The notes under the pieces were generated by a model that was not told the origin of the DNA, ran no database searches, and worked only from the letters and a program-made list of their open reading frames with translations. The translations under genes were made by a program, and so were the position numbers. From the NCBI GenBank assembly GCA_007135385.1, contig SLIY01000056.1, positions 1-10,318 on the forward strand: a stretch of 10,318 bases of DNA, given 5' to 3'. Positions 1 to 6,632 of the stretch are shown here, one piece after another. The stretch's first letter is position 1, and each line of letters starts with the position of its first letter. Origin of the DNA: Leptolyngbyaceae cyanobacterium CSSed165cm_216 (GTDB lineage Bacteria > Cyanobacteriota > Cyanobacteriia > Phormidesmidales > Phormidesmidaceae).

Positions 1-111
1 CAGGGCCACCTGGGACTTACCTTTGCCCTCCCCATCGTAGACGTGGATCTGCCCCGTCAGACGCTCGTTGTTTTGCTGAGCTGTGCGGATGCCGATACCG
101 GTTCTGACCAT
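1..111 (-). CDS. cobO: Cob(I)yrinic acid a,c-diamide adenosyltransferase, N-terminal part (cut by window edge)
   Basis: Only the first 37 codons are present; the gene runs leftward off the window. Starting at the ATG at 111, the translation contains TGQIHVYDGEGKGKSQVAL, a Walker A (P-loop) of the form GEGKGKS. This is typical of the CobO/BtuR family, which transfers the adenosyl group from ATP to cob(I)alamin or cobyrinic acid a,c-diamide in the cytoplasm during vitamin B12 coenzyme synthesis. The lead MVRTGIGIRTAQQNNERL resembles cyanobacterial members, which carry a short N-terminal extension before the HVYDG strand. No good Shine-Dalgarno is seen upstream. The gene is divergent from fraC across a 171-bp spacer. 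The family call rests on a short fragment but a distinctive motif. Other P-loop families are possible but fit less well. Confidence 0.82.
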   Translation of the reverse strand, partial: MVRTGIGIRTAQQNNERLTGQIHVYDGEGKGKSQVAL

Positions 112-282
112 AGTGACGTAACTATTGCTGTAGGGTTAGGGGGACGGGACGAACGGAAGACCTGACCAGGGTTTGCCGATTATTAAGCGACTCGGTCTAA
201 AATTCTAGCGAAAGCCCAGGGTAGGTTATACCCTTGTATAGCACCAGGGTGATACCAGGTAGATTGCTAACGGCACTCAGCT
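112..282. promoter_or_regulatory. Divergent spacer between cobO and fraC
   Basis: This 171-bp region must hold promoters for two divergent genes. On the + strand a weak sigma70-type promoter for fraC can be drawn: TTGCCG at 173-178, a 17-bp gap, and TCTAAA at 196-201, each matching 4 of 6 consensus bases. An inverted repeat (AGGGTA 218-223 / TACCCT 229-234, 5-nt loop) lies just past the expected start point. A second copy of the CAGGGT half-site follows at 245-250, ahead of GATACC at 251-256. These look like operator sites but are inferred only. No convincing cobO promoter was found. Confidence 0.3.
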
Positions 283-861
283 ATGCCACTTCAAGACCTA
301 CTCTTTAACTTAGGTATTATGCCCCTAAGGGCAATCGCTTTCCAAAGCTTACTGCTAATGGTGGCCATTAGTTTAGAAGCATTAGTGCTGCGTCAGCGAA
401 TGCGTCTGGGCTACCAAACCAGCATGCAGTATGCCGCCAGCCTCAATCTGTTGGCCACCAGTTTAGGCTGGGTCATGTTTTTAATCGCAGAATCAATGCT
501 GCCACCACCCCTACGCAGCCAGATCATCAGCGTTGTGTTGTTTAATCGATTTTACCCCAATGGTTGGGTTGACATGCTGCCCGTGTTAACGGTGGTTAGT
601 GCCATGGGGGTGTTTTTCGCCACCTATTGGGTCAAGCTGCAGGGGCTGATTTGGCTGATGGTTTTGTTGGAGCGAGCACCGGTAACGGCGGCGACAGAGT
701 CAGAGAGCCGCCACCAGCGCTACGAAATGGCCCGGCGGGGTAAAGCTGCCCAGCGGCAGGACTATCCCTCCCGCACCCTGGCCGTGCTAGAAGCCAATGC
801 CCTGAGCTTTACGGCTATCTTAATCTTGCTGCTGTTGCACCAGGGGGCAATCACGCTCTAA
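283..861 (+). CDS. fraC: Filament integrity protein FraC
   Basis: The 192-residue integral membrane protein has hydrophobic segments near residues 17-36, 50-69, 97-130 and 170-187. A polar stretch rich in Arg, Glu and Gln lies between the last two (about 131-165). Length, the N-terminus MPLQDLLFNLGIMPLRAIAF and the gene order match FraC, first gene of the fraC-fraD-fraE operon of Anabaena sp. PCC 7120. There FraC locates at the septa between cells and is needed for filament integrity and cell-to-cell exchange of small molecules. The ATG at 283 has no clear Shine-Dalgarno. The stop codon overlaps the next start (TAATG), so fraC and fraD are probably translationally coupled. Family assignment comes from sequence memory plus synteny; function in this organism is inferred. 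Confidence 0.87.
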   Translation: MPLQDLLFNLGIMPLRAIAFQSLLLMVAISLEALVLRQRMRLGYQTSMQYAASLNLLATSLGWVMFLIAESMLPPPLRSQIISVVLFNRFYPNGWVDMLPVLTVVSAMGVFFATYWVKLQGLIWLMVLLERAPVTAATESESRHQRYEMARRGKAAQRQDYPSRTLAVLEANALSFTAILILLLLHQGAITL

Positions 862-1883
862 TGGTGGCTTTTATTCGTCGTACGCTCGAGTCCCTGGTTA
901 ACTTTTTGCTGCCTGCAAGCTACTTTGCCTGGCAGACCGTTATTTACATGAGTCTATTTTCCTGGTTGATGTCGTTGCTGGCCCGGGCCCTGGGCACCAC
1001 GTCATTTACTATCGGAGTGATGGCTACCCTCAGCTGGATTATGCTGGCCCTGGGCATTGGTTGGGGGCTGGAGGCTAACCGCATCAGGCCCTTTGGGATA
1101 CCGATCGCCCCCTGGGTGGCGGGGGCGATTTTGTGCCTGTTTATGTTTGGCTCCTGGGGCGGAGAGTGGCTGCAACCGGCCCTGACCGCCTGGCCCCTGG
1201 TCTCCTTTGGGGTGGTGGCCGTCCCCACTCTGATCAGTTGGGATTTTCGCCCCAAACGGCCTGCCCCATCGGTGCGGCAACAACTGGTGCTACTCTTTCT
1301 TCTCAGCCTGTTAATCAGCAGCTGGTTTCAGTTCTACTTTCGCATTCAGGCCTGGATCCAAGACTACCCTAGTCTGGTGACCGATAACTTTGACCAGAGT
1401 GCCTTTGTCTATCGCCTGCCAGGGCAATCGACCCAACTATCGGCGGGGGTGACCCACCTGAGCATGGCAGAAACCATTATGAGGGAACAAATAGATGGTA
1501 AGCCCTGGTCGTCGGTAGAGCGGTGGCTGCTGAATGAACAGGGACAACGGCAGACGTTGCAGCGGGAGGTGCAACGCCGGATGGCGAACCAACCCTCCTT
1601 AGAAAATGATTTCTGGCAAGTAGACTTCCAGCCCTTCACCAGTGGCGATGGCTATGACATCAAGATCTGGGCCATATGGTCGGGGCCGTCGGCCGAGGCC
1701 ACTGGCTACCACTTAGAAAAGTCCTGTTCCCTCATGCCCGTGACCCAGGGGGCGCGCTACGACACCAGTACGGACATGGAGGCTCAACCCTTTGCCTCCA
1801 CCCGCTGGGCCAATCTGTCTTGCCAGTTAGACACCCCCCGGCAGGCTGGGCATCCTGCTAGATATACCAACCGTCAAAGCTAG
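861..1883 (+). CDS. fraD: Septal junction protein FraD
   Basis: This 340-residue protein has five predicted membrane helices (about 24-42, 50-70, 83-100, 108-127 and 140-157). A hydrophilic C-terminal domain (about 160-340), expected in the periplasm, follows. This matches FraD: five helices plus a periplasmic tail. In Anabaena FraD is a component of septal junctions, the gated channels joining neighbouring cells. A Gln/Arg-rich helical stretch near 215-245 could form a short coiled coil. Two cysteines in the tail, C289 and C321, could form a disulfide. The ATG at 861 overlaps the fraC stop by one base. The soluble tail is the most family-divergent part, so the call leans on topology, size and position between fraC and fraE. 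Confidence 0.85.
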   Translation: MVAFIRRTLESLVNFLLPASYFAWQTVIYMSLFSWLMSLLARALGTTSFTIGVMATLSWIMLALGIGWGLEANRIRPFGIPIAPWVAGAILCLFMFGSWGGEWLQPALTAWPLVSFGVVAVPTLISWDFRPKRPAPSVRQQLVLLFLLSLLISSWFQFYFRIQAWIQDYPSLVTDNFDQSAFVYRLPGQSTQLSAGVTHLSMAETIMREQIDGKPWSSVERWLLNEQGQRQTLQREVQRRMANQPSLENDFWQVDFQPFTSGDGYDIKIWAIWSGPSAEATGYHLEKSCSLMPVTQGARYDTSTDMEAQPFASTRWANLSCQLDTPRQAGHPARYTNRQS

Positions 1884-1885
1884 GT

Positions 1886-1891
1886 AAGGGG
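1886..1891 (+). promoter_or_regulatory. Shine-Dalgarno of fraE
   Basis: AAGGGG lies 8 nt before the ATG at 1900, within the 16-bp gap after the fraD stop. It supports this start and independent re-initiation on a shared fraCDE transcript. Confidence 0.55.
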
Positions 1892-1899
1892 ACAACGCT

Positions 1900-2679
1900 A
1901 TGGTGCTATTTCGGGTCGGGGTGATTGCCCGCAATGTGTTTCTAGAGGTGATTCGCGATCGCATCCTTTATTTGATTGCCCTATTTGCCCTGCTAATGGT
2001 GGCCGCCACCGTACTGCTACCGGAAGTATCCGCCGGGGCCCAAGACAAAATCACCCTGGATTTAGGCCTGGCCGCCATCCATTTGCTGAGTGTGATTATT
2101 GCCGTGTTTGTGGGCACGGGCTTGGTCAACAAAGAAATTGAAAAGCGGACGGTGCTGGTACTGATTGCCAAACCTGTCAGCCGGGCTGAATTTATCGTTG
2201 GCAAGCACCTGGGCCTCTCGGCGGTGCTGCTGGTGCTGATCGCGGCTTTGGGGGTGATTTTTATGGCGGTGCTGGGCCTCAACCGGATCTCGTTTCCGGT
2301 GGCCAGTGTGATGCTGGCCTTGGGATTTACGGCCCTAGAGGCGATCTTGATTACCGCCGTGGCGATTTTATTTGGGGTATTTACCAGTTCTCTCCTCGCC
2401 ACCCTACTGACCTTTGCCACCTACCTGATGGGCCACCTGACCCAAGACCTGGTGGCCTTTGGTAATCTCAGCGATAATCCGGCCATCCAGCGGGTGACTA
2501 ACGCCCTGTACCTGATTCTGCCAGACCTGGAACGGCTGAACCTGCGCAATGAAGCGATCTATGGCATGGCCCTGCTGCCCTCGGGGACAGAACTGCTGCT
2601 GCATTTGCTCTACGGTCTGCTGTACACCGCCCTATTACTGACCATCGCCTCGGTGATTTTTGCTCGGCGCCAATTTTAG
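1900..2679 (+). CDS. fraE: ABC-2 type permease FraE, filament integrity
   Basis: This 259-residue protein has six likely membrane helices (about 22-41, 55-74, 104-125, 138-160, 162-180 and 233-254). It has the ABC-2 permease hallmark between helices 2 and 3: NKEIEKRTVLVLIAKPVSR followed by GKHLG (residues 77-105). As the third gene of the fraCDE cluster it corresponds to FraE of Anabaena sp. PCC 7120, where mutants fragment and are impaired in heterocyst maturation. The exported substrate is not established. No ATP-binding subunit is encoded anywhere in the window, so the ATPase partner must be elsewhere. A Shine-Dalgarno (AAGGGG) supports the ATG. The permease family is clear from sequence; the FraE identity rests mainly on synteny. 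Confidence 0.86.
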   Translation: MVLFRVGVIARNVFLEVIRDRILYLIALFALLMVAATVLLPEVSAGAQDKITLDLGLAAIHLLSVIIAVFVGTGLVNKEIEKRTVLVLIAKPVSRAEFIVGKHLGLSAVLLVLIAALGVIFMAVLGLNRISFPVASVMLALGFTALEAILITAVAILFGVFTSSLLATLLTFATYLMGHLTQDLVAFGNLSDNPAIQRVTNALYLILPDLERLNLRNEAIYGMALLPSGTELLLHLLYGLLYTALLLTIASVIFARRQF

Positions 2680-2697
2680 GCAAGGGGTTGCTGTAGG

Positions 2698-2827
2698 CTA
2701 GTGGTCTATCAATTTGAAGGTGACAGGCTGACAGGGTTCACGGTTAACGGTCTGCGGCTGGGCTTAAACCGCATACCGCAAACCCTAAGTTGCATATCCC
2801 GCCATTATTTTGTTGACTGAGCACTAG
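2698..2827. mobile_element. MITE-like miniature inverted-repeat element (130 bp)
   Basis: The ends are 15-bp imperfect inverted repeats: CTAGTGGTCTATCAA at 2698-2712 and TTGACTGAGCACTAG at 2813-2827, matching at 12 of 15 positions. The interior can also fold: AGGGTT 2733-2738 pairs with AACCCT 2781-2786, and GGTCTGCGG 2749-2757 pairs with CCGCATACC 2769-2777 with one mismatch. There is no open reading frame of note. The outermost TA could be the target duplication of an IS630/Tc1-mariner type transposase; that is inference, since no parent element is in view. The element begins 18 bp after the fraE stop and could act as a 3' end structure. Confidence 0.5.
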
Positions 2828-2955
2828 TCCTCCACGGCAACCATGACTCACCTACTTCTTTCAGCGCAACCCTTTATGTAGAGCAGGATTCCCTTTCTGC
2901 CTGCTGCGCACGGGCTACGCCCTACTACCTTCTGCCTTCTTGTCCTAAATGTCAC
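2828..2955. repeat. Convergent spacer with small palindrome and octamer repeat
   Basis: This AT/CT-rich spacer sits between the element after fraE and the 3' end of the leftward secreted-protein gene. It contains GGGC TAC GCCC at 2912-2922, a 4-bp-stem palindrome of a kind common in cyanobacterial spacers. The direct repeat TTCTGCCT (2895-2902 and 2930-2937) flanks it. No T-run follows, so a terminator role is not supported. Confidence 0.35.
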
Positions 2956-3531
2956 CTAAAAAGCCGGTTGAATAATCACCACCTCCACTTCCAGGTCGTT
3001 ATAGTCGTCCAGGATTTCTTTGTCCTCAAACCCCAGTTCAAATAGGTGGCCATTGCCATAACGGCTGCGCCTGACCTTGAGCCCAAAGGCATCTCGCCAG
3101 GGGCTGTTGGGGCTGACCCGATGATCGCCATCAAAGTAGTAGGTCACTACCCCCTGCTGTACTGGGAAGGCAAACCATTCGGTGGGAGCGTTGGTGGTGA
3201 TTTCGTGCTCTAGTTCTGACAGGGGGGGCAATTGATTGATCGGGCGGGGGGGAGCATTTTCCTTAAACACCCGCAGGCGTTGGCGAAACAGGGCATCTCC
3301 GCCTGAAATCCGGTACCACACCTGGTGTGGGGTGGCAGCGTCGGTGGTAAACACCGAATAGGCAGTGGCATCGGGCATCACCACCGGGTCAAATTGATTG
3401 ACTAAGTTACGCAGGGGCGGGCCGATTTGGCTACTGCGTTGGGCAGGGGCGGGCAGCCCCCAGGGGCCAGCCACCAGCACCACCGCCAGTAGGGTGATGA
3501 AAAATCCAAGAACAGTGCCACGCCGTTTCAT
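2956..3531 (-). CDS. Secreted protein of unknown function
   Basis: I place the start at the ATG at 3531 (191 residues). The frame continues upstream to a TTG at 3561. The 3531 ATG is preferred because it opens a textbook signal peptide (MKRR, a hydrophobic core at residues 6-22, then a GLPAPAQ cleavage zone near residue 30). AAAGG also lies about 9 nt upstream. The mature part has no further membrane helix and no cysteine. It ends in an acidic, beta-prone tail (FEDKEILDDYNDLEVEVVI). It is probably periplasmic or exported. No family is recognised. It lies 86 bp downstream of acylphosphatase on the same strand and may share its transcript. No catalytic motif was seen, so no function is proposed. 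Confidence 0.8.
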   Translation of the reverse strand: MKRRGTVLGFFITLLAVVLVAGPWGLPAPAQRSSQIGPPLRNLVNQFDPVVMPDATAYSVFTTDAATPHQVWYRISGGDALFRQRLRVFKENAPPRPINQLPPLSELEHEITTNAPTEWFAFPVQQGVVTYYFDGDHRVSPNSPWRDAFGLKVRRSRYGNGHLFELGFEDKEILDDYNDLEVEVVIIQPAF

Positions 3532-3617
3532 GCCTAAAGCCTTTGAGAGGAATGTGCCCAAAGAATAGCTCAGATCGGTTGGGCTCTGTCGTTAAATCCT
3601 GGGTGTTGGCTGGTCTC

Positions 3618-3887
3618 TTAACGCTCAATGGTGAAACTATCCAGGATCTTGGCGGTATAGGGCTCTGTGTCCACCTGGCTGACCTGGGCGCTGGCGGGTC
3701 CCCGGTGAGCCCACTGCAGGAGCGCCTGCACTTGGGCCTGGGTGCCAGCCACAACAATTTCCACCGTGCCGTCGGGCTGATTGCGCACAAACCCAGTCAC
3801 CCCTAGCTGTTGAGCGACCTGGCGGGTATGGTAACGGAACCCCACCCCTTGCACAACGCCGTGGACAACCACTCGAATCTGTTCCAT
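3618..3887 (-). CDS. acyP: Acylphosphatase
   Basis: This 89-residue protein is the normal length for the family. It contains the signature GVVQGVGFR at residues 10-18 and GFVRNQPDGTVEIVVAG at 32-48. The conserved catalytic pair is present: R18 binds the carboxyl-phosphate and N36 positions the attacking water. The enzyme hydrolyses acyl phosphates such as 1,3-bisphosphoglycerate or carbamoyl phosphate in the cytoplasm; its physiological role in bacteria is poorly defined. Start is the ATG at 3887. It is divergent from the GntR regulator (141-bp spacer) and upstream of the secreted protein in the same direction. Identification is secure from the motifs. Confidence 0.95.
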   Translation of the reverse strand: MEQIRVVVHGVVQGVGFRYHTRQVAQQLGVTGFVRNQPDGTVEIVVAGTQAQVQALLQWAHRGPASAQVSQVDTEPYTAKILDSFTIER

Positions 3888-4028
3888 TACGGTTCAATCT
3901 GTCCTTAACTTTGGTCTGCTGTGGCCCCAACATCTGTAGGCATCTTGCCATGAAACTAGCCCCCTGGAATCTGTATCGGCGTTCTAGGCTGGCTGCTTTT
4001 CCGATAAGATGCCAAGGGTAATCAAAAA
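3888..4028. promoter_or_regulatory. Divergent spacer between acyP and the GntR regulator
   Basis: The spacer contains an 8-bp inverted repeat, GGCATCTT 3939-3946 and AAGATGCC 4006-4013, 59 nt apart. AAGGG at 4014-4018 is a ribosome binding site 10 nt before the regulator's ATG. The arms could be regulator contact sites, but an 8-bp match in a region of this size is only mildly surprising. No convincing -35/-10 pair was identified. Confidence 0.3.
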
Positions 4029-4820
4029 ATGATGACATGTCCCATGGTGTCCATTGGGTCAGATGCGGATCGACAACCCCTGCACATTACGATTTCAGAA
4101 CAGCTAAAGAGCAAAATTGAGGCGAGGGAGTACGCCCCTGGGGAACGGCTACCCAGTGAGTTTGACCTGGGAGAAATGTTTGGGGTGAGTCGCACCACCA
4201 TTCGCAAGGCGATTGCCAACCTGATCCAGCAGGGACTGGTGACCGTGCATCAGGGGAAGGGCATTTTTGTCACGGAACCCCACAAAATTAGCTTTTCTAT
4301 GGCTAACCCGCTGATGTATTTTGATGCGGCCCTGAAGCAGCAGGGGTATCAGGGACGGGTAAAATCCCTACGGTTCCAGTTAATTCAAGCATCAGCAGAG
4401 GTGGGACGTCAGTTGCAACTGACGTCCCAGGCAGCCCAGGTCTACTGGCAAGAGAAGATTATCTATGCCGACGATACCCCCATCGCCCTAGATGTAGCCT
4501 ATTTTCCCAAAGCGATCGCCCCTACCCTACGAGACGCCCTCCAGCAGGGGTTCACCTATAGCACCCTAGTGCGCCACGGCATTCATCTGAATGCTGCCAA
4601 GGTACGTCTCGACAGCATTCCCGCCACCTATGAACTCAGTGAGACCCTGGCGGTGCCGTTGGGCATGCCATTATTGGTATTCAACTATGTGGCCTATCAG
4701 GGCGATCGCCAGGCCGCTGTCTGCGGTCGCACCTTCTCCCGGTCGGACTGGACCTGCTACACCGCTGAAATTGAGGTGGCTGAGGCTGATCTCAGTTGCC
4801 TGGGCGACGATCTTGCTTAG
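4029..4820 (+). CDS. GntR-family transcriptional regulator with UTRA domain (HutC subfamily)
   Basis: This 263-residue cytoplasmic DNA-binding protein has an N-terminal winged helix-turn-helix at about 16-82. It shows the GntR pattern: PLHITISEQLKSKIEAREY, then GERLPSEFDLGEMFGVSRTT with recognition helix SRTTIRKAIANL, then QGLVTVHQGKGIFV in the wing. A UTRA effector domain follows at about 95-250 (TSQAAQVYWQEKIIYADDTPIALDVAYFP and the RLDSIPATYELSETLAVPLGMPLLVFNY core). UTRA domains bind small ligands, often sugar phosphates, amino acid derivatives or fatty acyl compounds; the ligand here cannot be read from sequence. The start at 4029 is supported by AAGGG at 4014-4018; a second ATG follows directly at 4032. 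The neighbours (acylphosphatase, argD across a spacer) suggest no obvious regulon. A 28-bp perfect palindrome lies inside codons 125-134. Confidence 0.93.
   Translation: MMTCPMVSIGSDADRQPLHITISEQLKSKIEAREYAPGERLPSEFDLGEMFGVSRTTIRKAIANLIQQGLVTVHQGKGIFVTEPHKISFSMANPLMYFDAALKQQGYQGRVKSLRFQLIQASAEVGRQLQLTSQAAQVYWQEKIIYADDTPIALDVAYFPKAIAPTLRDALQQGFTYSTLVRHGIHLNAAKVRLDSIPATYELSETLAVPLGMPLLVFNYVAYQGDRQAAVCGRTFSRSDWTCYTAEIEVAEADLSCLGDDLA
4402..4429. repeat. Perfect 28-bp palindrome inside the GntR gene
   Basis: TGGGACGTCAGTTG is followed at once by its exact reverse complement, CAACTGACGTCCCA, with no loop. It encodes residues of the UTRA domain (G126-S133 and flanks) without breaking the family pattern. 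Such a long uninterrupted palindrome is very unlikely by chance in 10 kb (14 matched positions). It may be a binding site or a cruciform/hairpin element. Confidence 0.85.
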
Positions 4821-5187
4821 GGTAGGCATTGCCCCCCTTGTTAAGGTGGTGAATTCAGGTTCGCCGTAGGGTGGATAGCGCCAGGGGCGCAGCTCTGCCT
4901 ATGCGGCTTTATCTCCTCGATAAAAGTCCTCAATCGCTTGTGTTAAGCCGCAATGCACCGCCCGTGATACTTGGTGGGAAAGCCAGATGGGCCGCTGGGG
5001 GGATTTCGCTCCCCCCAGACCCCTGCTTCGCACGGCCTTTGGCCTACGACCAGGGCGTTCCGTCGCCCTGGTCCTCACGGAAGGGTTGGCCTGTTGGATG
5101 TGTTGTCGCGCTTCGCATTGCAAGGGAAGAAGCGGTTAGCCTGTGGGGTAAGCAGCCCAAACGCCATCTCTTGGGCCCTAAATCTTA

Positions 5188-5210
5188 GGAAACGCTTCCA
5201 ATGTTTTTTT
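5188..5210 (+). terminator. Weak candidate terminator for the GntR gene
   Basis: GGAA 5188-5191 and TTCC 5196-5199 form a short stem, followed after 4 nt by seven T residues (5204-5210). The stem is only 4 bp and lies 370 bp past the stop codon, so the assignment is uncertain. Confidence 0.25.
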
Positions 5211-5242
5211 CGTTAGGTCACCTTGACAGGTAGCCTATCTAG

Positions 5243-5263
5243 AAAAAGACGCCCTGCGCGGGA
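5243..5263 (-). terminator. Candidate terminator after argD
   Basis: On the minus strand, CCC GCGCA GGG followed by CGTC and then five T residues lies about 35 bp past the argD stop. The GC-rich stem is short (3 bp, with alternative CGC/GCG pairing). The position and T-run fit a weak intrinsic terminator. Confidence 0.3.
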
Positions 5264-5295
5264 ATGGTGCTGAGACTTGATTAACTTGCGAGTCC

Positions 5296-6594
5296 CTAAC
5301 GGCTCTGGGCACGCTTGACTGTCAAGGCCACCGCCTTTTCTACCGCCAACAGGGCCTGCTGCACTTGGTCAGCCGACACGATTAGCGGCGGCACAAACCT
5401 CACGACTTGCGGCCCAGCCGGCACCAGCAACAGCGCTTCGGCCATAGCGGCTTTGACGATATCAACCGATTTGATGCTGGCCTCGGGATGTAGCACCAGA
5501 CCGTTGATCAACCCCCAGCCCCGCACCTCCGTGAGCAGATCGGGGTATTGCTGCACCAGCCGCTGCAACCCTTGGCGCAGTTGGTCCCCCCGCTGCTGCA
5601 CATTGGCCAGTAGGTTATCGGCCTCTAGGGTTTGGCAAACGGTCAACCCCACCTGGCAGGCAAAGGGGTTACCGCCGAAGGTGCTGGCATGGTCCCCCGG
5701 TTCAAATACAGCGCAACTCGCCTTACACAGCAGCGCCCCGATCGGAATGCCGCCCCCCAGCCCCTTGGCGGAGGTGAAAATATCGGGCTCGATACCCAGG
5801 TGTTCAAATCCCCACAGGGTACCGGTGCGACCCATGCCCACCTGCACTTCGTCCAAAATCAGCAGGATGCCCTTCTGGTCACACAGTTGGCGCACCCGCT
5901 GAAAGTAAGCGGTTTCCCCCGGGCAGACCCCCCCTTCCCCTTGCAGGGCTTCTAACATGATGGCCGCCACCTGGGGGGTGTCGGCGTCTAACTCGGCGAT
6001 CGCCGTCTCCAGCGCCTCAATATCGTTGTAGGGCACATAGGCAAACCCCGGCATCAGCGGATCAAAATTCTTTTGATACTTGGGTTGCCCCGTGGCCGTA
6101 ACGGTAGCCAGGGTGCGTCCATGGAAACTAGCTTTAGCGGTAATGATCAACGGGTTGGCGATGCCCCGCTTGGTGTGGGCAAACTTGCGGGCCAACTTAA
6201 TCGCCCCTTCATTCGCCTCGGCCCCCGAGTTACAAAAGAACACCTGATCGGCACAGGAATGATCCACCAGCCACTGGGCTAGGGCCCCCTGTTCAGGGAT
6301 GTAGTAGAGATTCGAGACATGGTGCAGGGTTTGCATCTGTTCGGTCACGGCCGCCACCATCGCCGGATGGGCGTGGCCCAGGGTGCAGGTGGCAATACCG
6401 GCGACAAAATCAAGGTAGCGGCGACCTTGGTGATCCCAGACATAACAGCCCCGCCCTCGGGTCAGGGCAATGGGAAAGCGCCCATAGGTTCCCATCACCA
6501 CCGCATCAAACTGGTCAGGGGAAAAGGTTTGGCTGCTAGCGGGCGAGAAGTTAAAGGATTTGAGAGAGTTTTTGACCAGGGTTGTGAAGCTCAC
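5296..6594 (-). CDS. argD: Acetylornithine aminotransferase (class III, PLP-dependent)
   Basis: This 432-residue protein converts N-acetylglutamate semialdehyde and glutamate to N-acetylornithine and 2-oxoglutarate in cytoplasmic arginine synthesis. Family motifs are intact. GSAGLE-type cofactor contacts appear as NSGAEANEGAIKLAR (122-136) and SFHGRT (156-161). LILDEVQVGMGRTG (246-259) carries the PLP-binding D248. FTSAKGLGGG (273-282) has the Schiff-base lysine K277, and STFGGNP (304-310) follows. Its start is GTG at 6594, giving a roughly 25-residue N-terminal lead before SPDQFDAVVMGTYGRFP, as in cyanobacterial ArgD. No Shine-Dalgarno is seen. Related class III enzymes (ornithine or succinylornithine aminotransferases) are hard to exclude, but ArgD is by far the best fit. 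Confidence 0.93.
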   Translation of the reverse strand: MSFTTLVKNSLKSFNFSPASSQTFSPDQFDAVVMGTYGRFPIALTRGRGCYVWDHQGRRYLDFVAGIATCTLGHAHPAMVAAVTEQMQTLHHVSNLYYIPEQGALAQWLVDHSCADQVFFCNSGAEANEGAIKLARKFAHTKRGIANPLIITAKASFHGRTLATVTATGQPKYQKNFDPLMPGFAYVPYNDIEALETAIAELDADTPQVAAIMLEALQGEGGVCPGETAYFQRVRQLCDQKGILLILDEVQVGMGRTGTLWGFEHLGIEPDIFTSAKGLGGGIPIGALLCKASCAVFEPGDHASTFGGNPFACQVGLTVCQTLEADNLLANVQQRGDQLRQGLQRLVQQYPDLLTEVRGWGLINGLVLHPEASIKSVDIVKAAMAEALLLVPAGPQVVRFVPPLIVSADQVQQALLAVEKAVALTVKRAQSR

Positions 6595-6632
6595 GGGGAT
6601 AAGGAGGTAAAGGTAAGGACAGGGGCGGGAAT

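Larger units (their letters stand above)
4821..5295. repeat. Gene-poor spacer with a hairpin cluster
   Basis: No convincing gene is seen in this 475-bp convergent spacer. It holds a series of inverted repeats. TGCGGCTT 4902-4909 pairs with AAGCCGCA 4945-4952. CTGGGGGGA 4995-5003 pairs with TCCCCCCAG 5010-5018, a perfect 9-bp stem with loop TTTCGC. GGCC 5034-5037 pairs with GGCC 5041-5044. GACCAGGGCG 5048-5057 pairs with CGCCCTGGTC 5064-5073, a perfect 10-bp stem with loop TTCCGT. CCTAA 5177-5181 pairs with TTAGG 5185-5189. The compact run at 4995-5073 resembles dispersed intergenic repeats of cyanobacteria. Confidence 0.55.

Noticed and set aside
944..1255. Minus-strand frames inside fraD
   Set aside because: Antisense shadows of the FraD membrane region with no protein-family signal.
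2680..2955. Intrinsic terminator for fraE
   Set aside because: Hairpins exist, but none is followed by a T-run on the plus strand; the MITE-like hairpin may do the job but this is not visible in the sequence.
3532..3561. TTG at 3561 as the start of the secreted protein
   Set aside because: The ATG at 3531 begins a standard signal peptide (MKRR) and has AAAGG at proper distance; the ten upstream residues would spoil the signal peptide.
4899..5123. Minus-strand frame ending in LTQAIEDFYRGDKAA
   Set aside because: The last 25 residues look protein-like and might be a transposase relic, but the rest is translated hairpin sequence and no family could be named. Not strong enough to call a pseudogene.
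4871..5188. Plus-strand frame of 105 codons in the gene-poor spacer
   Set aside because: It crosses all the hairpins of the spacer, and its composition does not resemble a folded protein.
5315..5902. Long plus-strand frame inside argD
   Set aside because: Shadow of argD: high Ser/Thr/Arg/Cys/Pro content, no family resemblance, and the minus-strand frame has all the catalytic motifs.
6600..6608. AAGGAGGT, a perfect Shine-Dalgarno-like string next to the argD start
   Set aside because: It is on the plus strand, so it does not serve argD, and no plus-strand gene starts just after it.
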